From NCBI GenBank assembly GCA_004134995.1, contig REGP01000001.1:868001-932000 (forward strand): 64,000 nucleotides of DNA, written 5' to 3'. Shown here piece after piece: positions 8,805-17,948 of the stretch (the stretch's first letter is position 1; each line of letters begins with the position of its first letter). The position numbers and the translations under genes were made by a program. Source of the DNA: Oxalobacteraceae bacterium CAVE-383. GTDB taxonomy: Bacteria; Pseudomonadota; Gammaproteobacteria; Burkholderiales; Burkholderiaceae_D. Under the pieces are notes generated by a model that ran no database searches, was not told the origin of the DNA, and saw nothing but the letters and a program-made list of their open reading frames with translations.

Positions 8805-10376
8805 ATGCAGGCGCTCGAACTGAAAATCATCGGCGCCGGCAAATCGTTCGGCGATTTTCGCGCATTGGACCAGGTGTCGATGACGGTCAAGGCCGGCACC
8901 ATCCACGCCTTGCTGGGCGAAAACGGCGCGGGCAAAAGCACGCTGGTCAAAGGCCTGGTCGGTTACAGCCCGCTGGATCAGGGAACCTTGCTGGCGGATG
9001 ACCGCGAAGTTGAAATCCGCAATCCGAAATTGCCGAATGCGCTCGGCATCGGCATGGTCTACCAGCATTTCACGCTGGCCCCGAGCCTGACCGTGGCCGA
9101 GAATCTGCTGCTGGCGCGCGGCAGCATGCCATGGCGCATCCGTTGGCGGCTGGAACGCGAGGTGCTGGGCGAATTCATGCGCGCGATGCCGTTCCGGCTG
9201 GATCTTGACCGCGTCATCAGCAGCCTGTCCGCCGGCGAAAAGCAAAAACTGGAAATCCTGAAACAACTCTATCTGCGCCGCCGCCTGCTGATCCTGGATG
9301 AGCCGACCTCGGTGCTGACGCCGCAGGAAGCCGACGAAGTACTGGAACTGATGCGCACGCTGACGCGGCGCGGCGACCTGACGGTGCTGATGATCACGCA
9401 CAAGTTCCGGGAAGTCATGGCGTATGCGGACGATGTCACGGTATTGCGCAAGGGCAAGCTGATCGGCAGCAGCGCGGTCGCCGCCACCGATCAGGCGCAA
9501 ATGGCGCACTGGATGATGGGGCAGGCGCGCGAGGAACAGCAAGCCGTGCCGCGCGCGCCGGTGCCCGCCGGGGTCGAGGCCGGACTGGCCGTGGCGTCCC
9601 TGCGGGTGCGCAACGATCGCGGCGTGGACGCGGTTGGCGGGGATGCGGGCTTGTCGCTATCGGTGCGGCGCGGCGAAATCGTCGGCCTGGCCGGGATTTC
9701 CGGCAACGGGCAGAAAGAGCTGGCCGAAGCGCTGCTGGGCCAGCGCCGCATTGTCGCCGGCGGCATGGCGGTGGACGGCGCGCCTTACCATGCCACGCGC
9801 GCCGAAATGCATGGCCGCAAGGTATTCGCGCTGCCGGAAGAGCCGCTGCGCAACGGCAGTGTCGCGGGCATGAGCGTGGCGGAGAACATGGCGCTGCGCA
9901 ATTTCGACCGCGCGCCGCTGCAGCGCCAAGGCTGGCGGCTGGATCGCCGGCAGATGCGCAAGCAGGCGGCGGCCTTGATCGATTCCTTCAATGTGCGCCC
10001 GCCCTTGCCGGAACGCCCGATCGGCACGCTGTCGGGCGGTAATGTGCAGCGGGCGATCCTGGCGCGCGAGCTGGGCGATGCGTTGCGGCCGGAAGACGCG
10101 GTGCACGTGCTGATCGCGGCCAATCCGGTGTTCGGGCTGGACTTCGCCTCGGTCGCGGCGATTCATGCGCGCCTGCTGCAGGCCCGCGCGCTCGGCGCGG
10201 CCGTATTGCTCATCAGCGAAGACCTGGATGAATTGCTGGAATTGTCCGACCGCATCGTCGTCATGACCGACGGCATGATCGTGCACGAGACAGCCGCGGC
10301 AAGCGCCGACCGCACGCAACTGGGCCGCTGGATGGCGGGCCATCAAGCGCATGAACTTGCGATGGAACCGGCATGA
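8805..10376 (+). CDS. ABC transporter ATPase, two fused nucleotide-binding domains
   Basis: A 523-residue RbsA/MglA-type ATPase that powers the BMP-type importer. The first domain has Walker [10 protein letters not shown], signature SAGEKQK and Walker [10 protein letters not shown]. The second has a degenerate Walker A ([16 protein letters not shown]) and signature LSGGNVQRA; where Walker B and its Glu would be it reads [13 protein letters not shown]. Such degeneration is usual in the second half of this family. The ATG at 8805 is one base after the biuret hydrolase stop. Its own stop overlaps the next ATG as ATGA, so coupling with both neighbours is likely. Confidence 0.88.
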   Translation: MQALELKIIGAGKSFGDFRALDQVSMTVKAGTIHALLGENGAGKSTLVKGLVGYSPLDQGTLLADDREVEIRNPKLPNALGIGMVYQHFTLAPSLTVAENLLLARGSMPWRIRWRLEREVLGEFMRAMPFRLDLDRVISSLSAGEKQKLEILKQLYLRRRLLILDEPTSVLTPQEADEVLELMRTLTRRGDLTVLMITHKFREVMAYADDVTVLRKGKLIGSSAVAATDQAQMAHWMMGQAREEQQAVPRAPVPAGVEAGLAVASLRVRNDRGVDAVGGDAGLSLSVRRGEIVGLAGISGNGQKELAEALLGQRRIVAGGMAVDGAPYHATRAEMHGRKVFALPEEPLRNGSVAGMSVAENMALRNFDRAPLQRQGWRLDRRQMRKQAAALIDSFNVRPPLPERPIGTLSGGNVQRAILARELGDALRPEDAVHVLIAANPVFGLDFASVAAIHARLLQARALGAAVLLISEDLDELLELSDRIVVMTDGMIVHETAAASADRTQLGRWMAGHQAHELAMEPA

Positions 10377-11134
10377 GCCGGATAACCGATATGACGACGA
10401 ATATGACAGCAAATACGGCAGCGGATAAATCAGCGGATAAATCAGCGGATAAGGCAGCGAACGCGCTCGGCGTCGACGCCATTCCCTATCCTTATGCATT
10501 CGACCCCGCCCGCACCGCGCTGATCGTGATCGACATGCAGCGCGATTTCATCGAAGAGGGCGGCTTCGGCAGCGTGCTCGGCAACGACGTCGGCCCGCTG
10601 GCCGATATCGTGCCGTCCGTGGCGGCGCTGCTGGCGCTGGCGCGCGCCGAAAAGCTGCTGGTGATCCATACCCGGGAATCGCATCTCCCCGATTTATCCG
10701 ATTGCCCACCGGCCAAGCTGCGGCGCGGCAATCCGGTCATGGGCATCGGCGACGTCGGGCCGATGGGTCGCATCCTGGTGCGCGGCGAACCGGGCAACCA
10801 GATCATCCCGATGCTGCGGCCGGAAGACGGCGAGCCGGTGATCGACAAGCCGGGCAAGGGCGCGTTTTACGCCACCGGGCTTGACGCATTATTGAAAGAG
10901 CGCGGCATCACGCATCTGCTGTTTGCCGGCGTAACCACCGAAGTCTGCGTCCAGACCTCCATGCGCGAAGCCAACGACCGCGGCTACGAATGCCTGCTGG
11001 TCGAAGATGCCTGCGCCAGCTACTTTCCGGCATTCCATGCCGCCACGCTGGCCATGCTGAGCGCCCAGGGCGGCATCGTCGGCTGGCGCGCGCCGCTCAA
11101 ATCATTGCAGGCCGCTTTCAGGAAGGAACAATAA
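10373..11134 (+). CDS. Second isochorismatase-like cysteine hydrolase, substrate unknown
   Basis: A 253-residue paralogue of the biuret hydrolase at 8105. The triad is intact: D54 (VIDMQRDF), K159 ([13 protein letters not shown]) and C192 ([17 protein letters not shown]). It differs in the segments expected to line the active site: FIEEGGFG for FCGVGGYV, and no [10 protein letters not shown] stretch. This suggests another amide, imide or carbamoyl substrate, as in the ureidoacrylate hydrolase (RutB) or N-carbamoylsarcosine hydrolase relatives. The start overlaps the ATPase stop (ATGA). About 30 extra N-terminal residues contain three ADK(S/A) repeats encoded by a 12-bp tandem repeat. An ATG further in is possible, but none has a better ribosome site. 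Confidence 0.85.
   Translation: MSRITDMTTNMTANTAADKSADKSADKAANALGVDAIPYPYAFDPARTALIVIDMQRDFIEEGGFGSVLGNDVGPLADIVPSVAALLALARAEKLLVIHTRESHLPDLSDCPPAKLRRGNPVMGIGDVGPMGRILVRGEPGNQIIPMLRPEDGEPVIDKPGKGAFYATGLDALLKERGITHLLFAGVTTEVCVQTSMREANDRGYECLLVEDACASYFPAFHAATLAMLSAQGGIVGWRAPLKSLQAAFRKEQ
10419..10454 (+). repeat. 12-bp tandem repeat, three copies, in-frame
   Basis: The unit CAGCGGATAAAT occurs perfectly at 10419 and 10431 and with two changes at 10443. It lies in frame in the N-terminal leader of the cysteine hydrolase and encodes the [12 protein letters not shown] stretch. Because the unit is a multiple of three, copy-number changes would preserve the frame. Confidence 0.9.
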
Positions 11135-11509
11135 ATGCAGATCAATTTGCCCGATATCGTCGATGAAGTCAGCAAGGCGTTTTACGATTACGAAGATGCT
11201 TTGCTGCGCCACGACGTTCCCGCGCTGGACCGCTGGTTCTGGTACGACCCTGCCACGGTGCGCTACGGCGTCGCCGAGAATTTGCTGGGCGGAGAGGCGA
11301 TACGCCAATACCGCCGCGCCTGCGCGCCGGTGCATCCGTCGCGCCTGTTGCAGCGCACGGTCATCACAACGTTCGGACGCGATTATGCTACCGTAAGCAC
11401 CGAATTCACATCGGACGATTCAGCCCGGCCCGGGCGCCAGATGCAGACCTGGGTGCGTATCGACGGCAACTGGCGCATCGTTGCCGCCCATGTAAGCCTG
11501 ATTCAATGA
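11135..11509 (+). CDS. AtzH/HpxZ family protein (SnoaL/NTF2-like fold)
   Basis: A 124-residue protein of the family that includes HpxZ of oxalurate catabolism and AtzH of cyanuric acid catabolism. Family signatures are RYGVAENLLGGEAIRQYRR, LLQRTVITTFGRDYATVST and the C-terminal GRQMQTWVRIDGNWRIVAAHVS. AtzH has been described as a decarboxylating amidohydrolase acting on side products of carboxybiuret/allophanate chemistry; HpxZ is less well understood. The ATG follows the upstream stop directly (TAAATG), with AGGAAGG as ribosome site. Its usual partners AtzG/AtzE or HpxX/HpxY are absent from this window, so here it seems to serve the biuret route on its own. Confidence 0.8.
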   Translation: MQINLPDIVDEVSKAFYDYEDALLRHDVPALDRWFWYDPATVRYGVAENLLGGEAIRQYRRACAPVHPSRLLQRTVITTFGRDYATVSTEFTSDDSARPGRQMQTWVRIDGNWRIVAAHVSLIQ

Positions 11510-11531
11510 CGACACCCTTGACACCCTCATC

Positions 11532-12254
11532 ATGACCGTTTTCGCCACAAATCAGCTTGCCGAACAGGTGTACAACCGGATCAAGGACGATATTTTCAAT
11601 TTCCGTCTTTTACCCGGCGACAATTTCACGGAATCGGCTATGGCCGCGCAACTCGGCGTCTCGCGCACGCCTTTGCGCGACGCCTTGTTCCGTTTGCAGC
11701 GCGAAGGCTATCTGGAAGTGGGATTCCGGCGCGGCTGGAAAGTCTGTCCCATCGATTTCGCCCGCCTCGACAATCTGTACGATCTGCGCATCGTGCTCGA
11801 AACCGCCGCGCTGGAACGCCTGTGCAAGGATCCCGGGCAGTCGGAGCGCTTGCAGGCCCTGAATGAAATCTGGCTGGCGCCGGAACATCTGCGCGAAACC
11901 GATCCGGTGCTGCTGGCCGAACTCGACGAACAATTCCATATCGAGCTGGTGGCCGCCGCCGGCAACGGAGAAATGACGCGCCTGCATACCGAGCTGACCG
12001 AAAAAATCCGCATCGTGCGGCGCCTCGACTTTCTCAAGAAAGACCGGGTGCTGGCGACGTATGAGGAACACGGCAAGATACTGGAAATGATCGCGCGCCG
12101 CCGGATCGCGGATGCGCGGACCTTGTTGAACGCGCACATCACGCAGAGCCGGCTGGAAGTACGGAAAATCACGCTTTGGATGGTGGCCGAAGCCCGGCAG
12201 GAGCAATCGGATGCACAAGGCGCGGCGGCCGGGAAGGGAATCCGGACAAGCTAA
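11532..12254 (+). CDS. GntR-family transcriptional regulator, FCD subfamily
   Basis: A 240-residue regulator. The N-terminal winged helix (about residues 8-72) shows the GntR pattern PGDNFTESAMAAQLGVSRTPLRDAL. The C-terminal helical FCD domain (about 80-215) contains the D-x3-H pattern (LDEQFH) and further histidines expected to bind a metal-assisted carboxylate ligand. It closes the ureide cluster, 22 bp after the AtzH-like gene, and most likely controls it. A candidate operator, CTTGTATTCAAG, lies before the allophanate hydrolase at 2867. The effector is unknown; a ureide or carboxylated urea would fit. Confidence 0.85.
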   Translation: MTVFATNQLAEQVYNRIKDDIFNFRLLPGDNFTESAMAAQLGVSRTPLRDALFRLQREGYLEVGFRRGWKVCPIDFARLDNLYDLRIVLETAALERLCKDPGQSERLQALNEIWLAPEHLRETDPVLLAELDEQFHIELVAAAGNGEMTRLHTELTEKIRIVRRLDFLKKDRVLATYEEHGKILEMIARRRIADARTLLNAHITQSRLEVRKITLWMVAEARQEQSDAQGAAAGKGIRTS

Positions 12255-12313
12255 GTTTGCGCTAAGAATGGAGGCCTATTCTCCATCGTGACGCCAAAAC
12301 CGCCCGAGTCCCC

Positions 12314-13555
12314 ATGTCCGATCGCAGCAACGCATATCAATATGAAATGGCCGAACACCAGTTGCCGGCGATCCGCTCGACTTGCGAATTGAGCCGGAAA
12401 TCGGTATCCGATGTGTCCGCGCTATTGTACGATGCGGCCCGGGACGGCGATCCCGCCAATATGTTCATGCGCATGTTTTATATCCTGTCGGCGATCGGCC
12501 AGACCGCGCTCGCGCTGGACATGCAGGCCAAGGCATTGGCGCATCGATGCGTTTTCCGCGTCACCGATCCGCGCGACGCCACGCTCAAGCTGCTGGCCGT
12601 CGCCGGTCCCGGCGACATGCGCGACAACACGCCGCTGGATTTTCTGATTGAACATGCCGATGTCCGGCTGGATCTGCTGTACGTGGCGCTGCCGTCCTGC
12701 CTGCCGCCGCTGATCCCGGCGCATGACGTCGCCTTTATCGCATTGAGCGCGGAGGACAAGCATCGGGCCATGCTCGCCGAGATCGCGCACATGCTGGAAC
12801 GCTGGCCGCGCCCGCATATCAATCATCCCCGCAATATCCTGAACTGCGCCAGGGACCGCGCATCGGCGCTGCTGCAGAACATCGCCGGCCTGCATGTCCC
12901 GATGACGGTCCGCCTCCATCGCGGCGCGGCGCACCAGATGGCGTCGGCATCCGAAGCGGAGGCAGAGGGGGCAGACGGGGCATATCGTTTTCCGCTGACC
13001 ATCCGGCCGGTCGGCGCCCATCGCGGCGAGGGGCTGGCCAGGGTCGACGACCGGCGCCAGCTTGCCGTGTATCTCGCGCAAAACCAAGGCGTCAGCGAAT
13101 TTTACCTGTCCCCTTTCGTCGACTACCGCAGCGACGACGGCCATTACCGCAAATGGCGGATCGCCCTGATCGACGGCAAGCCGTTCATTTGCCACCTGGC
13201 CATCGGCGACGACTGGATCGTGCATTACGCGCACGCCGGAATGGAAGCCAGCGCGGAGAAGCGGGCCGAGGAAGCCGCGGCGATGCGGCATTTCGAGATC
13301 GGCTTCGCGGCGCGCCACCGTAATGCGCTGGCGGCCGTCGCCGAACGGCTGGCGCTCGATTATGTGATCATCGATTGCGGCGAAACGCCCTGGAGCGAAT
13401 TGCTCTTTTTCGAAGCCGACACGGTGGGCTGGGTGCATGCGACCGATCCCGGCGATATATTTCCGTACAAGCAGCCGGCGATGCAAAAAGTCTTCGATGC
13501 TTTTGGGGCGCTGTTGCGCAGGAAGGCGGGATCGCGGGCAATGCCGTTCGATTAA
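12314..13555 (+). CDS. ATP-grasp-like (RimK-like) protein of unknown function
   Basis: A 413-residue protein that I recognise only at fold level. Residues about 205-400 have an ATP-grasp-like run: a strand with RFPLTIRPVGAHRGEGLARV (substrate-clamp Lys replaced by Arg), then FYLSPFVDYRSDDGHYRKWRIALIDGKPF, and near the end DYVIIDCGETPWSELLFFEADTVGWVHAT, where metal-binding Asp/Glu would lie. The first 200 residues include an ALALDMQAKAL segment and a LLAVAGPGDMRDNTPLDFLIE region. ATP-grasp enzymes join a carboxylate to an amine or thiol, but the substrate cannot be read here. It lies 59 bp after the regulator, without an obvious ribosome site, and faces the opposing transporter operon across a terminator. 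Confidence 0.55.
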   Translation: MSDRSNAYQYEMAEHQLPAIRSTCELSRKSVSDVSALLYDAARDGDPANMFMRMFYILSAIGQTALALDMQAKALAHRCVFRVTDPRDATLKLLAVAGPGDMRDNTPLDFLIEHADVRLDLLYVALPSCLPPLIPAHDVAFIALSAEDKHRAMLAEIAHMLERWPRPHINHPRNILNCARDRASALLQNIAGLHVPMTVRLHRGAAHQMASASEAEAEGADGAYRFPLTIRPVGAHRGEGLARVDDRRQLAVYLAQNQGVSEFYLSPFVDYRSDDGHYRKWRIALIDGKPFICHLAIGDDWIVHYAHAGMEASAEKRAEEAAAMRHFEIGFAARHRNALAAVAERLALDYVIIDCGETPWSELLFFEADTVGWVHATDPGDIFPYKQPAMQKVFDAFGALLRRKAGSRAMPFD

Positions 13556-13564
13556 GCCGCCGCA

Positions 13565-13595
13565 CAAAAAAAAGCAGCGCATTTTCATGCGCTGC
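13565..13595 (-). terminator. Rho-independent terminator of the minus-strand ABC operon
   Basis: GCAGCGCAT (13574-13582) and ATGCGCTGC (13587-13595) form a 9-bp stem with a four-base loop. On the minus strand the stem is followed by a run of eight T (the A-run at 13566-13573). It would end transcription coming from the permease at 13671. On the plus strand there is no T-run, so it is unlikely to serve the ATP-grasp gene. Confidence 0.85.
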
Positions 13596-13670
13596 GAACT
13601 CAAGGCTACTACAGAGGGACAACAACCCTAAAACCGCGGGAACAAATCATTCAGGAAAGGCAAACGGGGC

Positions 13671-14531
13671 TCAGAATGCCGCCGGCCGCCATTTCAGCAA
13701 GCGCTTTTCGAGACGTGTGAGCAGATAATCCGCCGCCAGCGCCACCACCGCCAATACGATCATTGCCGCGAATACGCCGCTGGCGTTGAAGGCGCCCTGG
13801 GCGGTCGATATCAATAATCCGATACCCTGGCGCGAACCCAGGAATTCGCCGACCACCGCACCCACCAGGGCGAAACCGAAGCTGACGTGCAGGCTGGCCA
13901 GAATCCAGCTCAGCGCCGACGGAATCACCACCGCGGTGGTGACCTGGCGGCGCGAGGCGCCGAGGATCTGCGCGTTGGCGATCATGTAGCGGTCCGCTTC
14001 GCGCACGCCCTGGAAGGCATTGCCGAACACCACGAAAAAGACCATCACGAACGCCAGGGCCACCTTGGACGCCATCCCGAGCCCGAGCGCGATCACGAAA
14101 ATCGAGCCCAGCACGACGCGCGGTATGGAATTGGCAATCTGGATATAGATGCTGAAAATATCCGACAGCAGCTTGTTGCGCCCCAGCAGGATGCCGAAAA
14201 TGACGCCCGCGACCGAGCCGAGCAGAAAGCCCAGGCAGGTTTCCTCCAGCGTCACCATGACCTGCACCCACAGCGGCCCCTGGGAGGTGCCGTCGACCAG
14301 CCAGTCGGCTATCTGCCGCACGATCAGCGTCGGCTGCGAAAAGAAGAACGGATCGATCCATTGCAGCCGCGCCGACAATTCCCAGCCGCCGAGGACGAAT
14401 ACCAGGATTGCAATGCGCAATCCGATCACCGTCCAGTAGCGGCGCTTGATGCCGCGCATGGCGGCTTTCTCGGCCAGCGCCAGTTCGTCGCCCGCATCCG
14501 CGGCCTGCCTGCTTGTTAATGTGTGATTCAT
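13671..14531 (-). CDS. ABC transporter permease, SsuC/TauC type
   Basis: A 286-residue inner-membrane permease with about six hydrophobic segments. The EAA-type loop that contacts the ATPase is visible as ANAQILGASRRQVTTAVVIPS near residues 185-205. It belongs to the nitrate/sulfonate/taurine permease family. It is the last gene of a minus-strand operon of binding protein (16487), ATPase (15407) and permease, and is followed by a clear terminator. The ligand is not known: no sulfonate monooxygenase lies next to it. Confidence 0.87.
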   Translation of the reverse strand: MNHTLTSRQAADAGDELALAEKAAMRGIKRRYWTVIGLRIAILVFVLGGWELSARLQWIDPFFFSQPTLIVRQIADWLVDGTSQGPLWVQVMVTLEETCLGFLLGSVAGVIFGILLGRNKLLSDIFSIYIQIANSIPRVVLGSIFVIALGLGMASKVALAFVMVFFVVFGNAFQGVREADRYMIANAQILGASRRQVTTAVVIPSALSWILASLHVSFGFALVGAVVGEFLGSRQGIGLLISTAQGAFNASGVFAAMIVLAVVALAADYLLTRLEKRLLKWRPAAF

Positions 14532-14582
14532 GTCTTTGCCTTATGCCGGCGCAAGCTGTGCGGTTCGCGCCGGCAAGAAATT

Positions 14583-15407
14583 TTAGTTAATGTGGACTTC
14601 TTCGCGTAGATCCGCCCAGATCTTGCGCGACATATCGATGAAGGCCGGTTCATAGCGCACCTCGGACATGACGCGTGGACGCGGCAGGTCGATGACGTAC
14701 TCGCTTTTCAGGGTGGCCGGACGGGCGGTCAGGACATACACCTTGTCGGCCAGCGCAATCGCTTCCTCCAGGTCATGGGTGACGAACACCACGCTGCCGC
14801 TTTGCGAGGACCATAGCTGCAGCAGTTCGTCCTGCATCAGGGTGCGGGTCTGCATGTCCAGCGCGCTGAAGGGCTCGTCCATCAGCAATATCTGCGGACT
14901 GTTGATGAAGGTCTGCGCCAGCGCCACGCGCTTGCGCATGCCGCCGGACAGCTGATGCGGATAATGGCTGCCGAATTTATCCAGCCCGACGCGGCGCAGC
15001 CATTCTTCGGCCAGGGCGTATGCCTGATCCTTGCGCATGCCGCGAAACAGCGGGCCGGCGGCAATGTTGTGGATCACGCTGCGCCATGGGAACACGGCAT
15101 CGCTCTGGAAGACGAAACCGATGCGGGGATCGATGCCGCCGACCGGATCGCCCATGACGCGCACTTCGCCCACCGTCGGCTTGAGCAGTCCGGTGATCAG
15201 GCTGAGCGTGGTCGACTTGCCGCAGCCGGTCGGGCCGACGATGGCGACGAATTCACCCTTGGCGACGCGCATGGAAAAATCGCGCAGCGCCAGCGTGGCC
15301 TTGCCGTCGGGCGAAATGAAACGGCATGAGACGTTGCGCATCTCGATGGCCGGCACGGCTTGCGTATCGGCGCCGCGCATGAACGCGGAAGGATTGATTT
15401 GATTCAT
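14583..15407 (-). CDS. ABC transporter ATP-binding protein, SsuB/TauB type
   Basis: A 274-residue ATPase with Walker A GPTGCGKST, signature LSGGMRKRV, Walker B ILLMDEPFSALD and the switch histidine in FVTHDLEEA, all near their usual spacing. It would energise import by the permease at 13671, whose start lies 51 bp downstream, of a ligand captured by the binding protein at 15465. Homology is to the nitrate/sulfonate/taurine class. Confidence 0.9.
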   Translation of the reverse strand: MNQINPSAFMRGADTQAVPAIEMRNVSCRFISPDGKATLALRDFSMRVAKGEFVAIVGPTGCGKSTTLSLITGLLKPTVGEVRVMGDPVGGIDPRIGFVFQSDAVFPWRSVIHNIAAGPLFRGMRKDQAYALAEEWLRRVGLDKFGSHYPHQLSGGMRKRVALAQTFINSPQILLMDEPFSALDMQTRTLMQDELLQLWSSQSGSVVFVTHDLEEAIALADKVYVLTARPATLKSEYVIDLPRPRVMSEVRYEPAFIDMSRKIWADLREEVHIN

Positions 15408-15464
15408 GGTTGAAGATTCATTGTTGGTTCAGGGCCGATTTTCGGGACTGTGGCGTTTTGCGGT

Positions 15465-16487
15465 TTATTTCGCCGCCGCCGCCGCATCGACAAACTCATT
15501 GGTATAGGTCTTGGAAAGGTTGATGCTCTTGCCCTTGACATTCGGATTGAAGCCGGACAGCACGGTCAGCACGGTTTCTGCGCCGCCGGCCGGCATCCTG
15601 CCGTCGGGCGAATACATCGGCAGCGAGTTTTGCAGGGCGCGCACATACATTTCCTTGTCGTTGCCGTAGTAATCCTTCGGCATCTTGTCGGCGATCTGCG
15701 CCGCTGTATGGGTCTTGATGAATTTCAGCGTCTTGACGAAGGCGCGCGCCAGCTTGGCGGCTTCCGCCTTGTGCGCATCCAGCCATGGCCGTTGCACGTA
15801 CAGGCTGGAGGCGGGGTAGAGCCCGCCCAGCGCCTTCACCGTGCCGTCGACCGTGCGCAGATCCACCAGCACCGAGGCGTCGCCGGTCTTCAATAATTGC
15901 GATACGGTAGGTTCGGTGGTCATGCCGGCATCGATCCGTCCCTGCTTGATGGCGGCGATGAATGTGTTGTCGGCGCCGACCGGCAATACGGTATATTCCT
16001 TGGAGGTGATGCCCTGTTTGTATGCCAGATACTGGGTCAGGAAATTGGTCGACGAACCCAGCCCGGTCACGCCCAGGGTCTTGCCGCGCACGTCGGCCAT
16101 GCTTTTGATGGCCGGCGCCTTGCTGGAGACCATTTCGACTTCGCCCGGCACCTGGCCGAAAATGACGATGGCACTGATTTCCTTGCCCTTGCTTTGCAAA
16201 TCGATGGAATGGTCATAGAAGCCGACCACGGCCTGCACGGCGCCGGCCAGCAATTCGTTTTCCGCATCGACGCCGGCCGGCTGGGATTGCAGTTCGACAT
16301 TCAATCCTTCCTCGGCAAAATAGCCCAGCTGCTCGGCCAGTTTCGCCGGCAGGTAAATCATCTTGGTAATGCCGCCGACCATGATGGTGATCTTCGGGGT
16401 GTCGGCCGCGAAGGCCGGGCCGGCGCCGCCGGCCGCGGCGGCCAGCAGGAATGCGCCCAGCGCGGCGCGGATGCTTGTTTTTTTCAT
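15465..16487 (-). CDS. ABC transporter substrate-binding protein, SsuA/NMT1-like
   Basis: A 340-residue periplasmic protein with a Sec signal (MKKTSIRAALGAFLLAAAAG, cleavage expected after AFA near residue 27). The mature part has the NMT1/SsuA features ITKMIYLPAKLAEQLGYFAEEGLNVEL and a later LGVTGLGSSTNFLTQYLA phosphate/sulfonate-loop-like segment. AGGAGA lies 9 bp upstream of the start. It is the first gene of the importer operon. The ligand could be a sulfonate, a nitrile, a pyrimidine or an aromatic acid; the sequence does not settle this. Confidence 0.87.
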   Translation of the reverse strand: MKKTSIRAALGAFLLAAAAGGAGPAFAADTPKITIMVGGITKMIYLPAKLAEQLGYFAEEGLNVELQSQPAGVDAENELLAGAVQAVVGFYDHSIDLQSKGKEISAIVIFGQVPGEVEMVSSKAPAIKSMADVRGKTLGVTGLGSSTNFLTQYLAYKQGITSKEYTVLPVGADNTFIAAIKQGRIDAGMTTEPTVSQLLKTGDASVLVDLRTVDGTVKALGGLYPASSLYVQRPWLDAHKAEAAKLARAFVKTLKFIKTHTAAQIADKMPKDYYGNDKEMYVRALQNSLPMYSPDGRMPAGGAETVLTVLSGFNPNVKGKSINLSKTYTNEFVDAAAAAK

Positions 16488-16612
16488 GATGATGTCTCCT
16501 GGTTTTGGTTTTATGCGTTACAGATCGAAAAGATTGCCAATGCGCCGGATCGGGGCATCGCTCCCGTCAAATCGGTTTGACCGAACGGTGGATTCCCCGC
16601 GTCCGGCGGCGA

Positions 16613-17752
16613 TCAGAACCGGGTGCGCATGCCCACCGCGATTTCAGTCTGGTTCTTGAAGCCGTTGGCGGACGCTACGCGGTAGCCGTCAGTCAGCTTC
16701 ATGTAGTCCGCCGCCAGATACAATTCCGTGCGCTTGGACAGATGATAGAACATCGATCCGTACAGTGTCGATTTTTTGCCGGAGCCGGTTGCGGTCGCGG
16801 TGGCGGCGTCGCTGAATGCGTTCAGCGTGCCGGTGCCGTCGGCGTTATAGGCGCCGTTGCTGGTTTTCATGACCTGGTAGCCGAGCTCGTAGTCGAAAGG
16901 CCCGCTCGGCGTGATCTTGGTCGAGATGGTCCAGGCATTGTCCGTGCGGCCGCCCAGCGCGCCCTGGTCCGCCGTATAGCGGAAATAGCCGCCGTTGATG
17001 CGGAATCCGTCGAACAGGTAGCTGCCGCCGAGCGAATAGGATTTATGCTTTTCGGTGGCCGGCGTGATCGCATTGCCGGTATCGGCCGTATTGTAGAAGC
17101 CCGATATCACGTAGTTGCTGCCGTTGTAGCCCAGCGCCGCGGCCTTGGTCGAGCCGCGCGAAAAGTTGCCGGGCGTCTCGCCGAACTGATAGCCGGCGCC
17201 GGCCACGATGCCGTTGTCGAATACTTTTTTCCACACCAGGCCGTTGTCGTAGCGGGTTCCGGTTGCGCTGCCGGCATAGAAAATCATCTGCTTGAAATTA
17301 TTGACGTTGGTGAAACCGCCTTCTTCGTAGCCGATCGCGCTGGTGCCGTAAGCGTCGCCGTAGGTCTGGGCGAAGTCGCGCGGCAGGGTGTTCTGGCGGC
17401 CCAGGGTGACCTGGCCGAAGGTTTGCGTATCCTGCATGCCGACCCACGAATCGCGATTGAAGATGACGCCGGGGGTATCCATGGCGCCGGTGCCGACCAC
17501 GAATTCCGATTCCAGCTTGAAGATTGCCTTGAGCCCGTTGCCGAGATCTTCGCTGCCGCGGAAGCCGAGGCGGTTGCCGCTGAACCACGCGGTCTGGATG
17601 CCGGTCAGGCGGGCGCCGTTGGCGTTGGCATTGTCGACTGTGCTGATGGTGGCGTCGATCAGGCCGTAGACAGTGACATTGGTTTGCGCCTGGGCGGCGC
17701 CGCAGCCGCAGATGGCGCCCAGCACAGCCAGGCGCAAAATATTTTTGCTCAT
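16613..17752 (-). CDS. Outer-membrane porin (Gram-negative porin family, type 4)
   Basis: A 379-residue trimeric-type porin for passive uptake of small solutes. It has a Sec signal (MSKNILRLAVLGAICGCGAAQAQ), the opening NVTVYGLIDATIS, the conserved SGNRLGFRGSEDLGNGLKAIFKLE strand-loop and a terminal phenylalanine (TRF) needed for barrel assembly. GGAG lies upstream of the start. It lies directly upstream, in transcription sense, of nothing on its strand until the SsuA-like operon, 125 bp away. A two-component system at 17949-19992 is read in the same direction before it and could regulate it, but this is not shown. Confidence 0.93.
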   Translation of the reverse strand: MSKNILRLAVLGAICGCGAAQAQTNVTVYGLIDATISTVDNANANGARLTGIQTAWFSGNRLGFRGSEDLGNGLKAIFKLESEFVVGTGAMDTPGVIFNRDSWVGMQDTQTFGQVTLGRQNTLPRDFAQTYGDAYGTSAIGYEEGGFTNVNNFKQMIFYAGSATGTRYDNGLVWKKVFDNGIVAGAGYQFGETPGNFSRGSTKAAALGYNGSNYVISGFYNTADTGNAITPATEKHKSYSLGGSYLFDGFRINGGYFRYTADQGALGGRTDNAWTISTKITPSGPFDYELGYQVMKTSNGAYNADGTGTLNAFSDAATATATGSGKKSTLYGSMFYHLSKRTELYLAADYMKLTDGYRVASANGFKNQTEIAVGMRTRF

Positions 17753-17948
17753 TTTATAGTCTCCGTTGAAGTTATTGGCTGATCATTGCGTCAATCAGTG
17801 CCCGGACTATAAATTTCGGCAGCTTACTAATCGCTTTCAACGCCGCCGTTCGGTGTGATATTTAGGCGACAGACGATCGATATATAAATGCGGATTGAAA
17901 GCGGATTGTAAGCATTTCTGTGCTTGCAATAACCGCGCGGCGGATGCT

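Noticed and set aside
17779..17798. CTGAT-N10-ATCAG inverted repeat upstream of the porin as an FNR site
   Set aside because: The spacing and half-sites do not fit FNR, and the arms are too short to be convincing.
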